The notes: generated by a model not told the origin, from the letters alone. DNA of 64,000 nt from Streptomyces hundungensis (GCF_003627815.1 NZ_CP032698.1:434001-498000), one strand, 5' to 3'. Counted from the first letter of the stretch, positions 34,794-43,853 are shown. Made by a program: numbers and translations.

Positions 34794-36252
34794 CTAGCCG
34801 TCCATGTGCCGCCGGGTACGGGTTTCCTTTCTCACCTGGCCTTGGTTGATCGGGGCGAGCGTGACGGTGACGCCCCCTTGGGAGAACGCTCCGCCGTGCC
34901 GCCCATGGAAGCTGGCCGGCAGCGCCGCGCCACCCGCGAGGCTTCCCGACGTGTAGATGTCGATGATGCCTTCATAGCCTTGGTGCTGGACGGCGTCGCT
35001 CGATCCCACGGTCTGCTCGATTGCGATGCGGTCATCGCCGTCCATGGCCACGACCGCGGCGACGTGGTAGGGCCACCCGGACTCGTTCATCGGAGAGGCG
35101 TCCTCGTGGTCGGCGTCCTCCATGTCCCACTGGGTCTCGATGATGGAGAACGCTTCACCGGGATCCGGCCGTTCCTCGCCGTTCCCCACTCCCCGGTTCT
35201 GCGCGTAGGTGACGGCTTCCCGGATGTTGCCGTTGTGCCCGTCGCCCCCGAACACCGCACCGCTGCGGATCCGGCTGGCGTCCTGCCCCATCAGGAGCCG
35301 CTTGCGGTGCATGATTTCCTCGGCAGTGTGCGAACAGTCCGCCAGGAACGTCGTTTCCGGCTCGTACTCCGTGTAGACACCGGTGAGTGTGTCGTTTCCC
35401 ACCTGGAGCGTGAGGGTCACATTCTGCTGCTCAGTGGGCCTACAGTATCGCGGCGCGGCCGCATTGGTACTGCCCCAGATGGTGGTGGTGTCGTACTCGT
35501 TGACGATCATGAAGTACTGACCGGTCGCCGACACCTTCAGGTTCAGTACCTCATGGTCCGGGGCACGGAGAATGCCCTGGTGATACCGCTGGACGACCGC
35601 CGGACCAAGTGTGGGCGTCCGCTCCTGCGCGGTCTCCACGGCGTCCCGCTGCACCGGCGAACTCGCCATGGCCCGCCGCGCGTTGGCTTCCGCCTTCCGC
35701 TCGAACCGGTCCCCCGGGTCGGACAACCTTGAGACCACTGCCGTTGTCCGTGCCCGCCACGGGCCCCTGCCGCTGTTGGATCACATGCGTGAGCTCATGG
35801 GCAAGGGTGTGCTTGTCCGCGCCCCCCTTGCCCATGACGACATGACTGCCTGAAGTGTAGGCATGGGCCCCGACCTCGCCGGCCGAAGCCTGGGCCGCAG
35901 CGTCGTCATGGATACGGACGTCGGAGAAGTCCGCCCCCAGCCGGGACTCCATGTCGGTGCGGGTCGCCTCGTCCAGGGGGCGGCCGGGAGCCTTGAGGAC
36001 ATCGTGGACCGCTGAACGCTGCACGGCCTGCCCATGCCCGCAGCCGGCGTCGTGCTGGTGTTGCTCCTGGACCCAGGCACGGCCTGCCTGGCGCAGCAGC
36101 TGCACCACCGCCACGTTGCCCGCGACCGGCTGAAGGGCCGGCAGCCAGCCCGTCGCCGTCCCGCGCCCCGGCTCGGCGGCCTTACGAGACGGAAGCCGCG
36201 CCTGGTCGCCGGTCTCCCGGGCCGGTCCGCCCCGGGAATACCTTGCAGTCAT
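34794..36252 (-). pseudogene. DUF4157 (eCIS-core) effector-like protein with papain-like C-terminal pattern, frameshifted
   Basis: ATG 36252 has GGAAGG seven bases upstream. The first frame contains the eCIS-associated DUF4157 domain: LDEATRTDMESRLGADFSDV, RIHDDAAAQASAGEVGAHAY, TSGSHVVMGKGG and the zinc-protease-like helix HTLAHELTHVIQQRQGP. It shifts at about 35725, where one extra A on the plus strand separates GLKV from SDPGDRFERKAEANARRAM. The second frame ends at 34794 with an unassigned domain: TTFLADCSHTAEEIMHRKRL, WPYHVAAVVAMDGDDRIAIE and EGIIDIYTSG. Removing one base gives exactly 486 codons. DUF4157 proteins are cargo of contractile injection systems; none of the injection machinery is in this window. 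Confidence 0.8.
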
Positions 36253-36992
36253 ACGATTACCTTCCAGATGTTCGGGTCACCTGGGGTGAGGGACATCGTC
36301 GGACAGCCTCGAACATCGAGCTAACGCGGGCCTAGCGTTCCCTCAACGCCCCCTCGCTCGCCCGTACCGCCTCGCTCCTGACGCTCTGACAGGCACCGCC
36401 TGGCTTCCTCGCGGCCAACAGAAGCCTTTTCTGGGCGCTAATCCCAAGGCAGGCCGGTCGGCGCAGCTCGGCCTGGCTCGGCGGGTCCGGGTCGTTGAGT
36501 ATGCGGCCATGCCGTAAGCCCTGTGGCGGGGCGCTGACGGCGTGGTGGGATGAGCAAGCCGGGCCGATGCCATAAACGGTCTCCCACCTCACGGATCGGC
36601 AGCGCGCCCTGCTCATCACGGATTCGTCACCGGGCAGCGTTTGGCTTGGTACAAGGACCCGGTTTTTGCGGCGTCCTTCCTCCTGCACCGACAAGCCCGG
36701 CCCGCCGTCTCGGAGCGGATCTTCGATGGTGCTCTGATGGCGCGTCTGTCCGGTCGACAACCACGTCCTGGCCTCTCGAGGATGCGCGGGTGACACAGAC
36801 GGAACCGCCGAACCGGCTCCGGGAAACCGCCGCCGCGAGACGAGACCCACACCCGGGTCACGCCTCCGGTGCAGCCGCATGCCCGACCTATGGTGGAAAC
36901 GGCCCTGGCAGACCACCCGCGCTTCTGGGCCGCCTGACAACCTGAGCACCGCCGCGGCGCTGAACCGCCCCCAGCCCAGTTGCCCCACCGCG
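36253..36992. other. 740 bp with no assignable gene
   Basis: Upstream of the DUF4157 gene; its promoter should lie near 36260-36330. Both strands have long overlapping open frames caused by the high GC content, but none shows a start, family motif or repeat I can defend. Confidence 0.4.
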
Positions 36993-37247
36993 TCACTCCA
37001 ACTTCCGCGGAGCAGGCGGGGCGTCGTCGCGATAGACAGCCTGCGGGATGTCCATCCCGTCCTCGTCCACCAGCAGCGCCCATGGCGAACTTCGGGGCAC
37101 TCGGCGAAGGTGCCGTGCGGCGAAAGTGCCGTGCTTGGTGGTCTGCCCGTTGTACGTGCCCTTGTTCCCCGAAGCCGAATCGACGCGCAGCACCTGGCCG
37201 CCCCGGAACAGCCAAATCTCACTGATCACCGCCACTACTGCACTCAC
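36993..37247 (-). CDS. Small hypothetical protein
   Basis: 84 aa from GTG 37247, with strongly GC-biased third positions, unlike the competing frames. Visible features are a hydrophobic start (VSAVVAVISEIWLFRGG), then QVLRVDSASGNKGTYNGQTT and SSPWALLVDEDGMDIPQAVY, consistent with an alpha/beta fold. No family is recognised. It could also be the C-terminal part of a longer lost gene because the first residues are not a clear start and no ribosome site is evident. Confidence 0.4.
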   Translation of the reverse strand: MSAVVAVISEIWLFRGGQVLRVDSASGNKGTYNGQTTKHGTFAARHLRRVPRSSPWALLVDEDGMDIPQAVYRDDAPPAPRKLE

Positions 37248-37572
37248 CACGGCGCACTCCCCCCTCGACGCAGGGCCGCCCTCTCGTGAGCGGCACACGC
37301 CACTGCTACGGCATTCGCGGCGTGGTTGCCGTCCCGACGAGCGGAGCGGGCGTCTCGGGATGTAGTCCGCATCCGCCGCAATGACGCCTGCGAACACGGC
37401 ACTTCGACGGGTTCACGCGATTTGGGCCGGAAATGCAACCTGCCCGACTGGGGGCACTTGCCGGATGCTCCGCTGCGAGGCCGTTCTCTTGTCACCTGCC
37501 GAGCTGCCCAGGATGCAGGAATGGCGTGACTCGAGGTTTCGAACAGGGCAACCATGGCGAGGTACTTCGACT

Positions 37573-38691
37573 ATGGGCTTATCAACGGTTGCCGGTCATC
37601 CTGCTGTCGCTGTCTTTCGTGAACCCCGAGGCGGGCGGTCGGCCCCGGCGCTGGGCCCGCGGGTCGGTGCCGAGGCGGGGCGGGCCGCGTGTGTGCTGGC
37701 GGGTGTGGCCACCCATGCGGGCCCTGCCGAGCGGGCCCGGACGCTGCGGCACGCCGCCGCGGCTACCGGTCGGCTGGTAGCCGCTCTGTCGGATCAGGCT
37801 CCGGCCGTGGCCGGTGAGGAACTGCCGGCCGAGTCGGTCAGCCAGTCCTTCTTCCGGGTCCGCGAGGAAGAGCTGTCCGATCAACAGGCCGCCCTGCACG
37901 GCACGTTGGTGATCCACCGTGCCCTGGAGGACCTGTGTGAGGCTCCGCTGTCGGGCGGTGACCTGGCGCTGGAGCTGACTGGGATGCGGCAGGCGCTGGT
38001 CGACCTCACGGGCGCGGGGCCGGGCTCCGGCCGTGACTCCGGTCCGGCCGCCACCGTCCCTGATCCTGGTACGGGGGCCTCGTTGGAGGAGGCGTGGACC
38101 GCCCGCTGGCTCATCGGCCACCAGGTCCATGTCCTGTTCAACGTCTGCGCCGCCGTCGCCGTGGCCGACGCCACCGGCCATCTGCGCCACGGCGACAGGG
38201 ACAGCGCGCTGCTGCGGCTGTCGGACGCGACGGTGTACGTACGGGGCTTCCCGGCGGCCATGACCCACGCCAGTACGATCCCGGCCGAGTACTACAGGGC
38301 GTCGGTACGCCACACCATGGCGCCGCCGTCGGTGGACATTCCGTTGAGCGGGCGCCAGCACCGCGGGTACAAGCTGTTCCGGGCGGCGATGAGGGACCTG
38401 CTGGCCGTGGTCCCCGACTCCTACGAGCAGTTGGCGGCTCGCGACCCCGAGCTGGCTGAGACGCGGGGCGCTCTTCTCGAAGCCGACATCGTCGACGGTG
38501 AACGGCACGTCACCCTCGCGTACTCGATGGTGCATCTGGACCGTTCCATCGCCCAGAACCCCGAAGGTCCCGACAACGCCGTCGCCGAACTACGGCTCAT
38601 GCGCCATCGCCGCGCCGCCCAGTACTCCTCGCTGATCCGGTTCGGAGACCACTACATCGCCGACGCCGTGGCCGGCCTGCGCCACAAGTGA
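37573..38691 (+). CDS. Unknown protein paired with a 2-oxoglutarate oxygenase
   Basis: 372 aa if ATG 37573 is the start; the frame is open to 37381 and the ribosome site (GAGG, 11 bases away) is weak. The protein is mostly helical. Notable segments are AWTARWLIGHQVHVLFNVCA, IPAEYYRASVRHTMAPPSVD, IPLSGRQHRGYKLFRAAMRD and VTLAYSMVHLDRSIAQNPEG. The helix WLIGHQVHVLF resembles the heme-pocket helix of tryptophan-2,3-dioxygenase-like proteins (HQxxELW), but the rest does not let me assign that family. It has no signal peptide. The stop is 40 nt before the oxygenase start, so the two probably form an operon and act on the same small molecule. Confidence 0.6.
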   Translation: MGLSTVAGHPAVAVFREPRGGRSAPALGPRVGAEAGRAACVLAGVATHAGPAERARTLRHAAAATGRLVAALSDQAPAVAGEELPAESVSQSFFRVREEELSDQQAALHGTLVIHRALEDLCEAPLSGGDLALELTGMRQALVDLTGAGPGSGRDSGPAATVPDPGTGASLEEAWTARWLIGHQVHVLFNVCAAVAVADATGHLRHGDRDSALLRLSDATVYVRGFPAAMTHASTIPAEYYRASVRHTMAPPSVDIPLSGRQHRGYKLFRAAMRDLLAVVPDSYEQLAARDPELAETRGALLEADIVDGERHVTLAYSMVHLDRSIAQNPEGPDNAVAELRLMRHRRAAQYSSLIRFGDHYIADAVAGLRHK

Positions 38692-38731
38692 ATCCACGCG
38701 TCCGCCGCCGGCCCTTCGGCAGGAGATCCTG

Positions 38732-39733
38732 ATGCCCCGTACATCACCTGACAGCGTCACCAGCGGCGGCACCACCCGCCAACAACTGGACCCGGGCGAC
38801 ACCGACGCGTGCGAGCGAGTGGCCCGCGCCTTGCATACGAGCGGGACAGATGAGGTCGACAGCCCGGACTGGGTAGCACGGGCGCGGGACGCCTGGGAAG
38901 ATCTTCCGTTACGGATACGCCGCGAGGTGCGGCGGTTTCGCAGGCATTCCGGCCCGGACGGCACCTTGGTGATCGGCGGTCTTCCCGTTGACGAGGCGGC
39001 CCTGCCCCCGACACCGTCCGTGCCCGGCTCGGTCCAGCGCCAGGCCGCCATGCCGGCGGCGGTGCTCACCATGGTGGCCTGTGGGCTCGGCGAACCCCTC
39101 GCCTACCTGGCGGAGAAATCCGGTGCTCTGGTCCAGGACGTCGTACCCGTACCAGGGCAGGAGACCTTCCACGGCAACGCCGGGTCGGTTCCGCTGTCCT
39201 TCCACACCGAGAACGGCTTCCACCCCCACCCGCCCGACTACGTGGTCTTCCTGTGCCTGCGCGCCGATCACGACCGCATCGCCGGCATGCGGGTCGCCGG
39301 CATCCGCCGGGCACTGCCTCTCCTGACCGACGCCAGCCGCCGGGCCCTGTTCACACCGGAGTTCCGCACCACGCCCCCTCCCTCCTTCGGCCCCGCCGCC
39401 ACGGAACCGGACGTCGAGCCCCGAGCGGTGCTCTCCGGCGCGGCCGACGATCCCGACATACGCATGGCCCAACTCGTCACCACCCCGCTCACCGCCCGCG
39501 CCGCCACCGCGTTGGACGAATTCGGCCGGGCCTGCGAGGCAACCGCCCGCACCCTGCGCCTGACACCCGGTGACCTGGTCATCATCGACAACCGCGTGAC
39601 CGTCCACGGGCGCACCGCCTTCCACCCCCGTTACGACGGAGCCGACCGCTGGCTGCAACGCACTTACGTCGCCAGCGATTTGCGCCGCTCACGCGACCAC
39701 CGCCCCCACGACGGCCACGTACTCGCCCAGTAA
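38732..39733 (+). CDS. Fe(II)/2-oxoglutarate-dependent oxygenase (clavaminate synthase-like)
   Basis: 333 aa, ATG 38732 with AGGAGA upstream. It has the double-stranded-beta-helix pattern of the clavaminate synthase / VioC-type amino-acid hydroxylases. The iron ligands are His158 and Glu160 in LSFHTENGFHPHPPDYVVFL and His292 in NRVTVHGRTAFHPRYDG, with the 2-oxoglutarate Arg following in ADRWLQRTYVASD. The use of Glu instead of Asp in HxE is normal for this subfamily. GTLVIGGLPVDEAALPPTPS near residue 75 is also typical. It probably hydroxylates a free or carrier-bound amino acid such as arginine; the substrate is inference. Cotranscribed with the upstream unknown gene. Confidence 0.85.
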   Translation: MPRTSPDSVTSGGTTRQQLDPGDTDACERVARALHTSGTDEVDSPDWVARARDAWEDLPLRIRREVRRFRRHSGPDGTLVIGGLPVDEAALPPTPSVPGSVQRQAAMPAAVLTMVACGLGEPLAYLAEKSGALVQDVVPVPGQETFHGNAGSVPLSFHTENGFHPHPPDYVVFLCLRADHDRIAGMRVAGIRRALPLLTDASRRALFTPEFRTTPPPSFGPAATEPDVEPRAVLSGAADDPDIRMAQLVTTPLTARAATALDEFGRACEATARTLRLTPGDLVIIDNRVTVHGRTAFHPRYDGADRWLQRTYVASDLRRSRDHRPHDGHVLAQ

Positions 39734-39757
39734 CCCACCCGCGGAGCCCGGAGCGTT

Positions 39758-39780
39758 TTCCGCGCCGCCACGGCGCGGAA
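39758..39780 (+). terminator. Stem-loop after the oxygenase gene
   Basis: A perfect 10-bp stem, ttccgcgccg / cggcgcggaa, with a 3-nt loop lies 24 nt after the stop codon. There is no U-run, as usual in Streptomyces. Confidence 0.6.
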
Positions 39781-39837
39781 CACGCACGGCGTGAACGATG
39801 GGCAGTTGAAGACGGTCGAATACCGGAACTCCGTCCG

Positions 39838-40230
39838 GTGACGTACCGCAGCCGCACACCGACATGGGGCCTCCTCATCGAGGACTACGGCAGCAACGCC
39901 ATGCTCACCAGCCTCGCTCTGCTACCCGGCGCATCCGTGAGCGGGCACGGCCACGAAGCGGGCCGCCTGCTCATGGCCTACGGCTTCGGACGCCTGGGCC
40001 TGCACCGCATCTGGGCCGGCCACCGCAGCGACCACCACCACATGGCCCGGCTCATGCACGCGGCGGGTCTGCACCCCGAGGCAACCCTGCGCCAGCTCTT
40101 CCACACCCAGGGTTGCTGGCATGACGTCACCACGTACGCCGCCGTCGCCCCAGAGTGGAAAACCCAGGCCAGCACCCGGGAACTGGCCATCCTCGACGGC
40201 AAGCCCAACCTCTGTCAGTCCCACCGGTAG
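39838..40230 (+). pseudogene. GNAT acetyltransferase, N-terminally truncated
   Basis: The visible part has the later half of a RimJ/RimL-type GNAT: GHGHEAGRLLMAYGFGRLGL, HRIWAGHRSDHHHMARLMHA and AGLHPEATLRQLFHTQG with WHDVTTYAAVAPEWK. The acetyl-CoA loop (RxxGxG/A) appears as GHGHEAGRLL, but the first two strands are absent and the stretch before it is not GNAT-like. I see no ribosome site for the frame start. It may be a remnant left by a deletion downstream of the terminator at 39758. Confidence 0.55.
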
Positions 40231-40736
40231 GTCGTTGGCTTGGGTGCGGGCGGGGAGGTATGCCGAGGAGGGGTGCGTGCGAGGTCTGACGGTTGGGCGC
40301 GATCGCAAAGACCTCATCCACGGTTCCGTTGCGGCGGCCCCGACACCGTGCGGGACCATCTCGTGGCGTCTGACGGCGTGCCCATCAATGTCGCGGATCC
40401 AAGTCCCGCCGTACCGCAGAACCAGATGCCCGGATCTGACAGGTCACAGCGGCGGTGTCCGCCGCCCGGTGGTCCACGGCCTGATCTCTCCGCCCGTATG
40501 CGCCGACCAGTCGCTATATCTGGCAACCGTGGCCCGATGGCCCGTCAGGTGCATTGCACGTCAAGCTACTTGCTGCGCCGCGCGCGGTCAGTCACAGTGT
40601 GGATTGCTGTGCAGCCAGCGCAAGCAGGCCGAGGAGGTCTCGTGATCCACCAGCACCAGGGGGATGGTCCGGTCGGTGAAAACCACGCGACGACGATGGG
40701 CGACGGTCTTGACCTCCCAGCACCTCAGCCAGTGCC
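40231..40736. other. 500 bp with no assignable gene
   Basis: Only overlapping arginine-rich frames. The right end probably includes the lost start and signal-peptide region of the small secreted protein at 40737. Confidence 0.4.
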
Positions 40737-41039
40737 TTGGGAGTGGTGGCCGCAGTACCGGCGAGCGCCGAGGTCAAGTCCACGTGCGGCACTTACATTT
40801 GCGTGGCCACCGCCTATGAGGGGCGCGATTACGTCCAGGACATCACCGTCACGACCCGAGAGGGACTGCCCGGGACGTTGCGCGCCTTCGTGGGCGATTA
40901 CCGGGGAAGCAAGGCCGGTGTGTCCCGGTGGCGGTTCATCGTCAACCGCGAGATCAGGGCGTATCCGAAGCTGGCCGTTTGCGGTGGTCTGGACCGTAGC
41001 GGCAGGTTCATCGAGAACCACTGCGTGCTTATCCCCTGA
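40737..41039 (+). CDS. Small secreted protein (start uncertain)
   Basis: 100 aa from TTG 40737. The beginning LGVVAAVPASAEV looks like the end of a Sec signal peptide with AXA cleavage (ASA), but the positive n-region is missing; upstream codons are in frame to a TGA at 40710. The mature part has four Cys (STCGTYICVAT, AVCGGLD, NHCVLIP) that could form two disulfides. It is Gly/Arg-rich: GLPGTLRAFVGDYRGSKAGV and WRFIVNREIRAYPKLAV. No family is recognised. Possibly truncated at the 5' end. Confidence 0.45.
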   Translation: MGVVAAVPASAEVKSTCGTYICVATAYEGRDYVQDITVTTREGLPGTLRAFVGDYRGSKAGVSRWRFIVNREIRAYPKLAVCGGLDRSGRFIENHCVLIP

Positions 41040-41387
41040 CCACCCCTCGCTCGGCTGGTTCGCGCCAGCCCGTGGGGGTCGCCATGGCACCCCCACAGGC
41101 TGGCGTGCACCGGAGAAGACCTCGACGACGCGCAGATCGGTCTGCCGATCCGGGAGATTGCCCCCATCGGCACGGTGTCAGGCTGAACGGACGACGGAGA
41201 TCGAGGCGCTGGCATCCTGCTGTGCCGCCGCCTTGGGCTTGTCCGCCGACGACTGTCTGGCCGATGATCGGGATACGGCGGGCCGAAGCACCGCCGAGAG
41301 ACCCAAGAGACCCAGCGGCCAACATAAGTCGCCCCAGTAACAGCGCCAACCACATTGAACAGTGCTTGCCGGGGCACACGGGTCGGC

Positions 41388-41678
41388 ATGGCATCCAAGA
41401 CCGAACTCCTCATGTCCCTGCGGGCCGTGCGGCAACTGCGCCGGGTTCGAGCCTTCTACGCTCTGGGCTTTGTCCTGTGGGCCACATCAACCGCCTGGAC
41501 AACCTGGCAGTCTCCGGGCAGTCGGCAGATGTGGGCCTCCGCGCTGCTCCTGGCCATCTTCACCGGCCTCCTGAGCGTGGCATCCGTGTGGCTCCAGCGC
41601 CTCCGGGCCCACGGCACGCGCCCCGCCCACCATGCCCTGTCGCGCAGGACCACTACGTCAGGTCACGCACACGCTTAA
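41388..41678 (+). CDS. Small two-span membrane protein
   Basis: 96 aa, ATG 41388, weak ribosome site. A charged leader (MASKTELLMSLRAVRQLRRV) is followed by two hydrophobic segments, FYALGFVLWATSTAWTTW and MWASALLLAIFTGLLSVASV, and a basic His/Thr-rich tail. This resembles the small DUF2530-like or hypothetical membrane proteins common in Streptomyces; I cannot assign a family. It stands alone. Confidence 0.5.
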   Translation: MASKTELLMSLRAVRQLRRVRAFYALGFVLWATSTAWTTWQSPGSRQMWASALLLAIFTGLLSVASVWLQRLRAHGTRPAHHALSRRTTTSGHAHA

Positions 41679-41823
41679 GGCGTGCGAGCGGCCCCGCCTG
41701 TTTGGACCATGCACGCGTTCCTGGGGAACAGCCGGACTGGGCTTGCCAAGTGATCGCGATGTGCGGCGAGAGTTGCCCGCACGACAGCGCGCCCGGCCGT
41801 GGAGGTCGGGGGCGTTTCAGCGT

Positions 41824-42069
41824 CTATCCGAGGTGGGTGATCTGGAGGATGCGGAGGATCTTGCGAGGGGCGTGGCTGACGAGGAGTACGGCGGCAGTCT
41901 CGGGCAGTACGAGGGTGCGGGTGATCCCGTCGTCGATGCCGTAGGGCTCGGTCGTACCGAACGGGTCTTCGCAGGCGGCGAGGATGGCGCGGTCGAATCG
42001 GTCTCTGGCCTGGTCGGGCAGGGAATCCCAGACCGTTTCGATGATCGGGTCGTAGCGCAGCTCGTACAC
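41824..42069 (-). CDS. RelE/ParE-like toxin
   Basis: 81 aa. The sequence YELRYDPIIETVWDSLPDQA, RDRFDRAILAACEDPFG, GITRTLVLPETAAVLLVSHA and RKILRILQITHLG follows the RelE fold: two N-terminal helices, then strands ending in a basic last strand. This matches a common Streptomyces type II toxin-like protein. It lies 18 nt downstream of the putative antitoxin gene on the same strand. A RelE-type product would cleave mRNA at the ribosome; the usual catalytic residues of RelE are poorly conserved across the family, so activity is inferred. Confidence 0.7.
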   Translation of the reverse strand: MYELRYDPIIETVWDSLPDQARDRFDRAILAACEDPFGTTEPYGIDDGITRTLVLPETAAVLLVSHAPRKILRILQITHLG

Positions 42070-42087
42070 CCGCTACAGCGTGTCAGG

Positions 42088-42372
42088 TCACGCCGCTCCG
42101 CGGGAGCGGATTCGGGCAGATGCCTGCTGGAGGCGGTCGCTCCCGTCGATCCACTTCCCGGGGGGGTCTTCGCCGCGTGCCTCTGCTGCCGCGATCTCGC
42201 GGCCGCGCTGGACAGCGGTGCGGGTGGTCTGGGCGATGCTCTGCCATTTCGCGAACACGGCGAGGAGGTCATGGGCCGGCGCCCGGTTGATCTCACCGAG
42301 GAAGCGCTGCGCGAGGGCGGGGTTGCCGAGAGCGTCACAGATCCGCTCGATGGTCCACGGCTCGCTGCTCAT
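42088..42372 (-). CDS. Putative antitoxin partner of the RelE-like protein
   Basis: 94 aa, ATG 42372. Mostly helical: PWTIERICDALGNPALAQRF, LGEINRAPAHDLLAVFAKWQ and SIAQTTRTAVQRGREIAAAE, then GEDPPGKWIDGSDRLQQASA. I recognise the pairing of this protein with a RelE-like partner as recurrent in Streptomyces, but not a named DNA-binding domain. Antitoxin first, toxin second is the normal order; the 18-nt gap indicates one transcript. Function is inferred from order and partner. Confidence 0.6.
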   Translation of the reverse strand: MSSEPWTIERICDALGNPALAQRFLGEINRAPAHDLLAVFAKWQSIAQTTRTAVQRGREIAAAEARGEDPPGKWIDGSDRLQQASARIRSRGAA

Positions 42373-43036
42373 CAGGGCCTCCGAACGTTAACGGACTATT
42401 GCTTCGAGACTATCGCTTCCAATTTCCAGAGACATCCGAATCACAGTTCGTGAATCCAGTCCGCGACGAGATCCGTGAACTTATTACGCGAAGCTGTCCG
42501 CGAACTGAGTACCGGAACCCCAGCCGGAAGTCGCCGCGGGCCGCAGTTCCGGGCATGCGGTGTACGAGCCGGCCCAGCGCCGACCGGGCAGGCGTCGTCA
42601 TTCGCGCGGCGGAGCATGCGCCTCATCGGCGCTGACCAGGGCGACGACGCAGGGCATGAAGCTCTTGGTGATGACGACGGAGCCGTCGAGGTCTCCGCCA
42701 TCGAGGCCGCAGTATTCGTTACAGCCACCTCCGCCGTGATCTGCCGACCGTGTACGACAGCGTCATCCCGGGCCCGGAAAGATCTGAGGACCCTGGAAGA
42801 GCGGCAGGCTGTACAGACCCCGTCCGGATCGAACGCCAGCGGCGCGCCCGCCGGTTCGAGGTCTGCCCCCGGGCGCTCGGTGCAGGAGGCGGCCGTCCGG
42901 CAGGGGTACGGCGCCGGGGCCGGACCGGGCCGGCGGTGTACGGCGCCCGAGCCGACCGGTCCCGCGAGTGGCCAACGGCGTACCGTGCCGGCGGGGGCCG
43001 CTCGCAGCCGCCAGGGTTCACGCGTCGGCAGGCGGC
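42373..43036. other. 660 bp without a clear gene
   Basis: The left end should hold the antitoxin promoter (minus strand). At 42610-42760 the minus strand reads NEYCGLDGGDLDGSVVITKS and FMPCVVALVSADEAHAPPRE, a protein-like stretch lacking a start; perhaps the tail of a lost gene. The remainder is GC-rich with no motif. Confidence 0.4.
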
Positions 43037-43765
43037 CTACAGCATCCCCCCGGTGGCCGAGATGGTCTGTCCGGTGATCCAGCCGGAGTCAGGGCCGGCC
43101 AGGAATGCGACGATGCCGGCGATGTCGTCGCCGGTGCCGAGGCGGCCCAGCACGGTATTGCGGGCGGCGCGTTCGAGGAGCCGCGGAGGCAGGGACTGCC
43201 GCAGCATTTCGGTGTCGGTGGCGCCGGGGGCCACGCAGTTCACCGTGATGCGGCGCGGGCCGAGTTCCTGGGCCGCCACCGCGGTGAACTGCTCGACGGC
43301 GGCCTTGCTGGCGGCGTACACGGCGTTGCCCGGCGTGGGGCGGCGTACTCCGATCGAGGACATGGTGATCACGCGGCCGCCGTCGCGCAGCCGGGTGGAG
43401 GCGTGCTGGAGGGCGAGAAAGGTGCCCTTCGTGTTGACGGCCATCACTCGGTCGTAGGTCTCCTCACTCGCCTCCTCGATGCGCGAGTGGGGAAGCCAGA
43501 CCGCCGCGTTGGCAACCAGCACGTCGAGGGGGCCGGTCTCCCGTTCCGCCGCGGCGAACAGTCCGGCGACCGCGGCGGAGTCGGCCAGGTCGGCACGTAC
43601 CGGATGGGCTCCGGTGGCCGCAGCGACCTCCTTGGCCGCATCCTCCGCCTGGTGGTAGCCGAAGACCACCCGGGCGCCGTCGGTGGTGAGCCGCTCGACG
43701 ATCGCCCGCCCGATTCCGCGTGAGCCGCCCGTGACCAGCACCGTACGTCCCGCCAGACTTCCCAT
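43037..43765 (-). CDS. SDR reductase (FabG-like)
   Basis: 242 aa from ATG 43765, preceded by GGGGTCTG. All classical SDR motifs are present: VLVTGGSRGIGRAIVERL, ADLADSAAV, VLVANAAVWLPHS (NxAx), ITMSSIGVRRPTPGNAVYAA with Ser and YAASKAA, then APGATDTEMLRQSLPP and the C-terminal ITGQTISATGGML. The latter GxxxxxxGG end and ERL..GA.VVFGYHQAE cofactor loop are typical of FabG-type NADPH-dependent ketoacyl reductases. It is divergent from the ACP/P450/FAAL operon and shares its promoter interval, so it probably acts on an acyl chain carried by that ACP. Confidence 0.85.
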   Translation of the reverse strand: MGSLAGRTVLVTGGSRGIGRAIVERLTTDGARVVFGYHQAEDAAKEVAAATGAHPVRADLADSAAVAGLFAAAERETGPLDVLVANAAVWLPHSRIEEASEETYDRVMAVNTKGTFLALQHASTRLRDGGRVITMSSIGVRRPTPGNAVYAASKAAVEQFTAVAAQELGPRRITVNCVAPGATDTEMLRQSLPPRLLERAARNTVLGRLGTGDDIAGIVAFLAGPDSGWITGQTISATGGML

Positions 43766-43853
43766 CAGACCCCGCCCGACTACAGTGAGTTGACAAAACG
43801 TTGCGTAGAGTAGCATTTCCAGGGGTCAGGTAATCGGCGGAGGGGAACGCAAG
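43766..43853. promoter_or_regulatory. Divergent promoter of the SDR and ACP-P450-FAAL operon
   Basis: The 88-bp interval includes TTGACA at 43790-43795, a candidate -35 for the rightward operon, with TAGCAT 15 bp further as a poor -10. GGAGGGG at 43839-43845 is the ACP ribosome site. No clear palindromic operator and no dedicated regulator gene are present. Confidence 0.45.
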
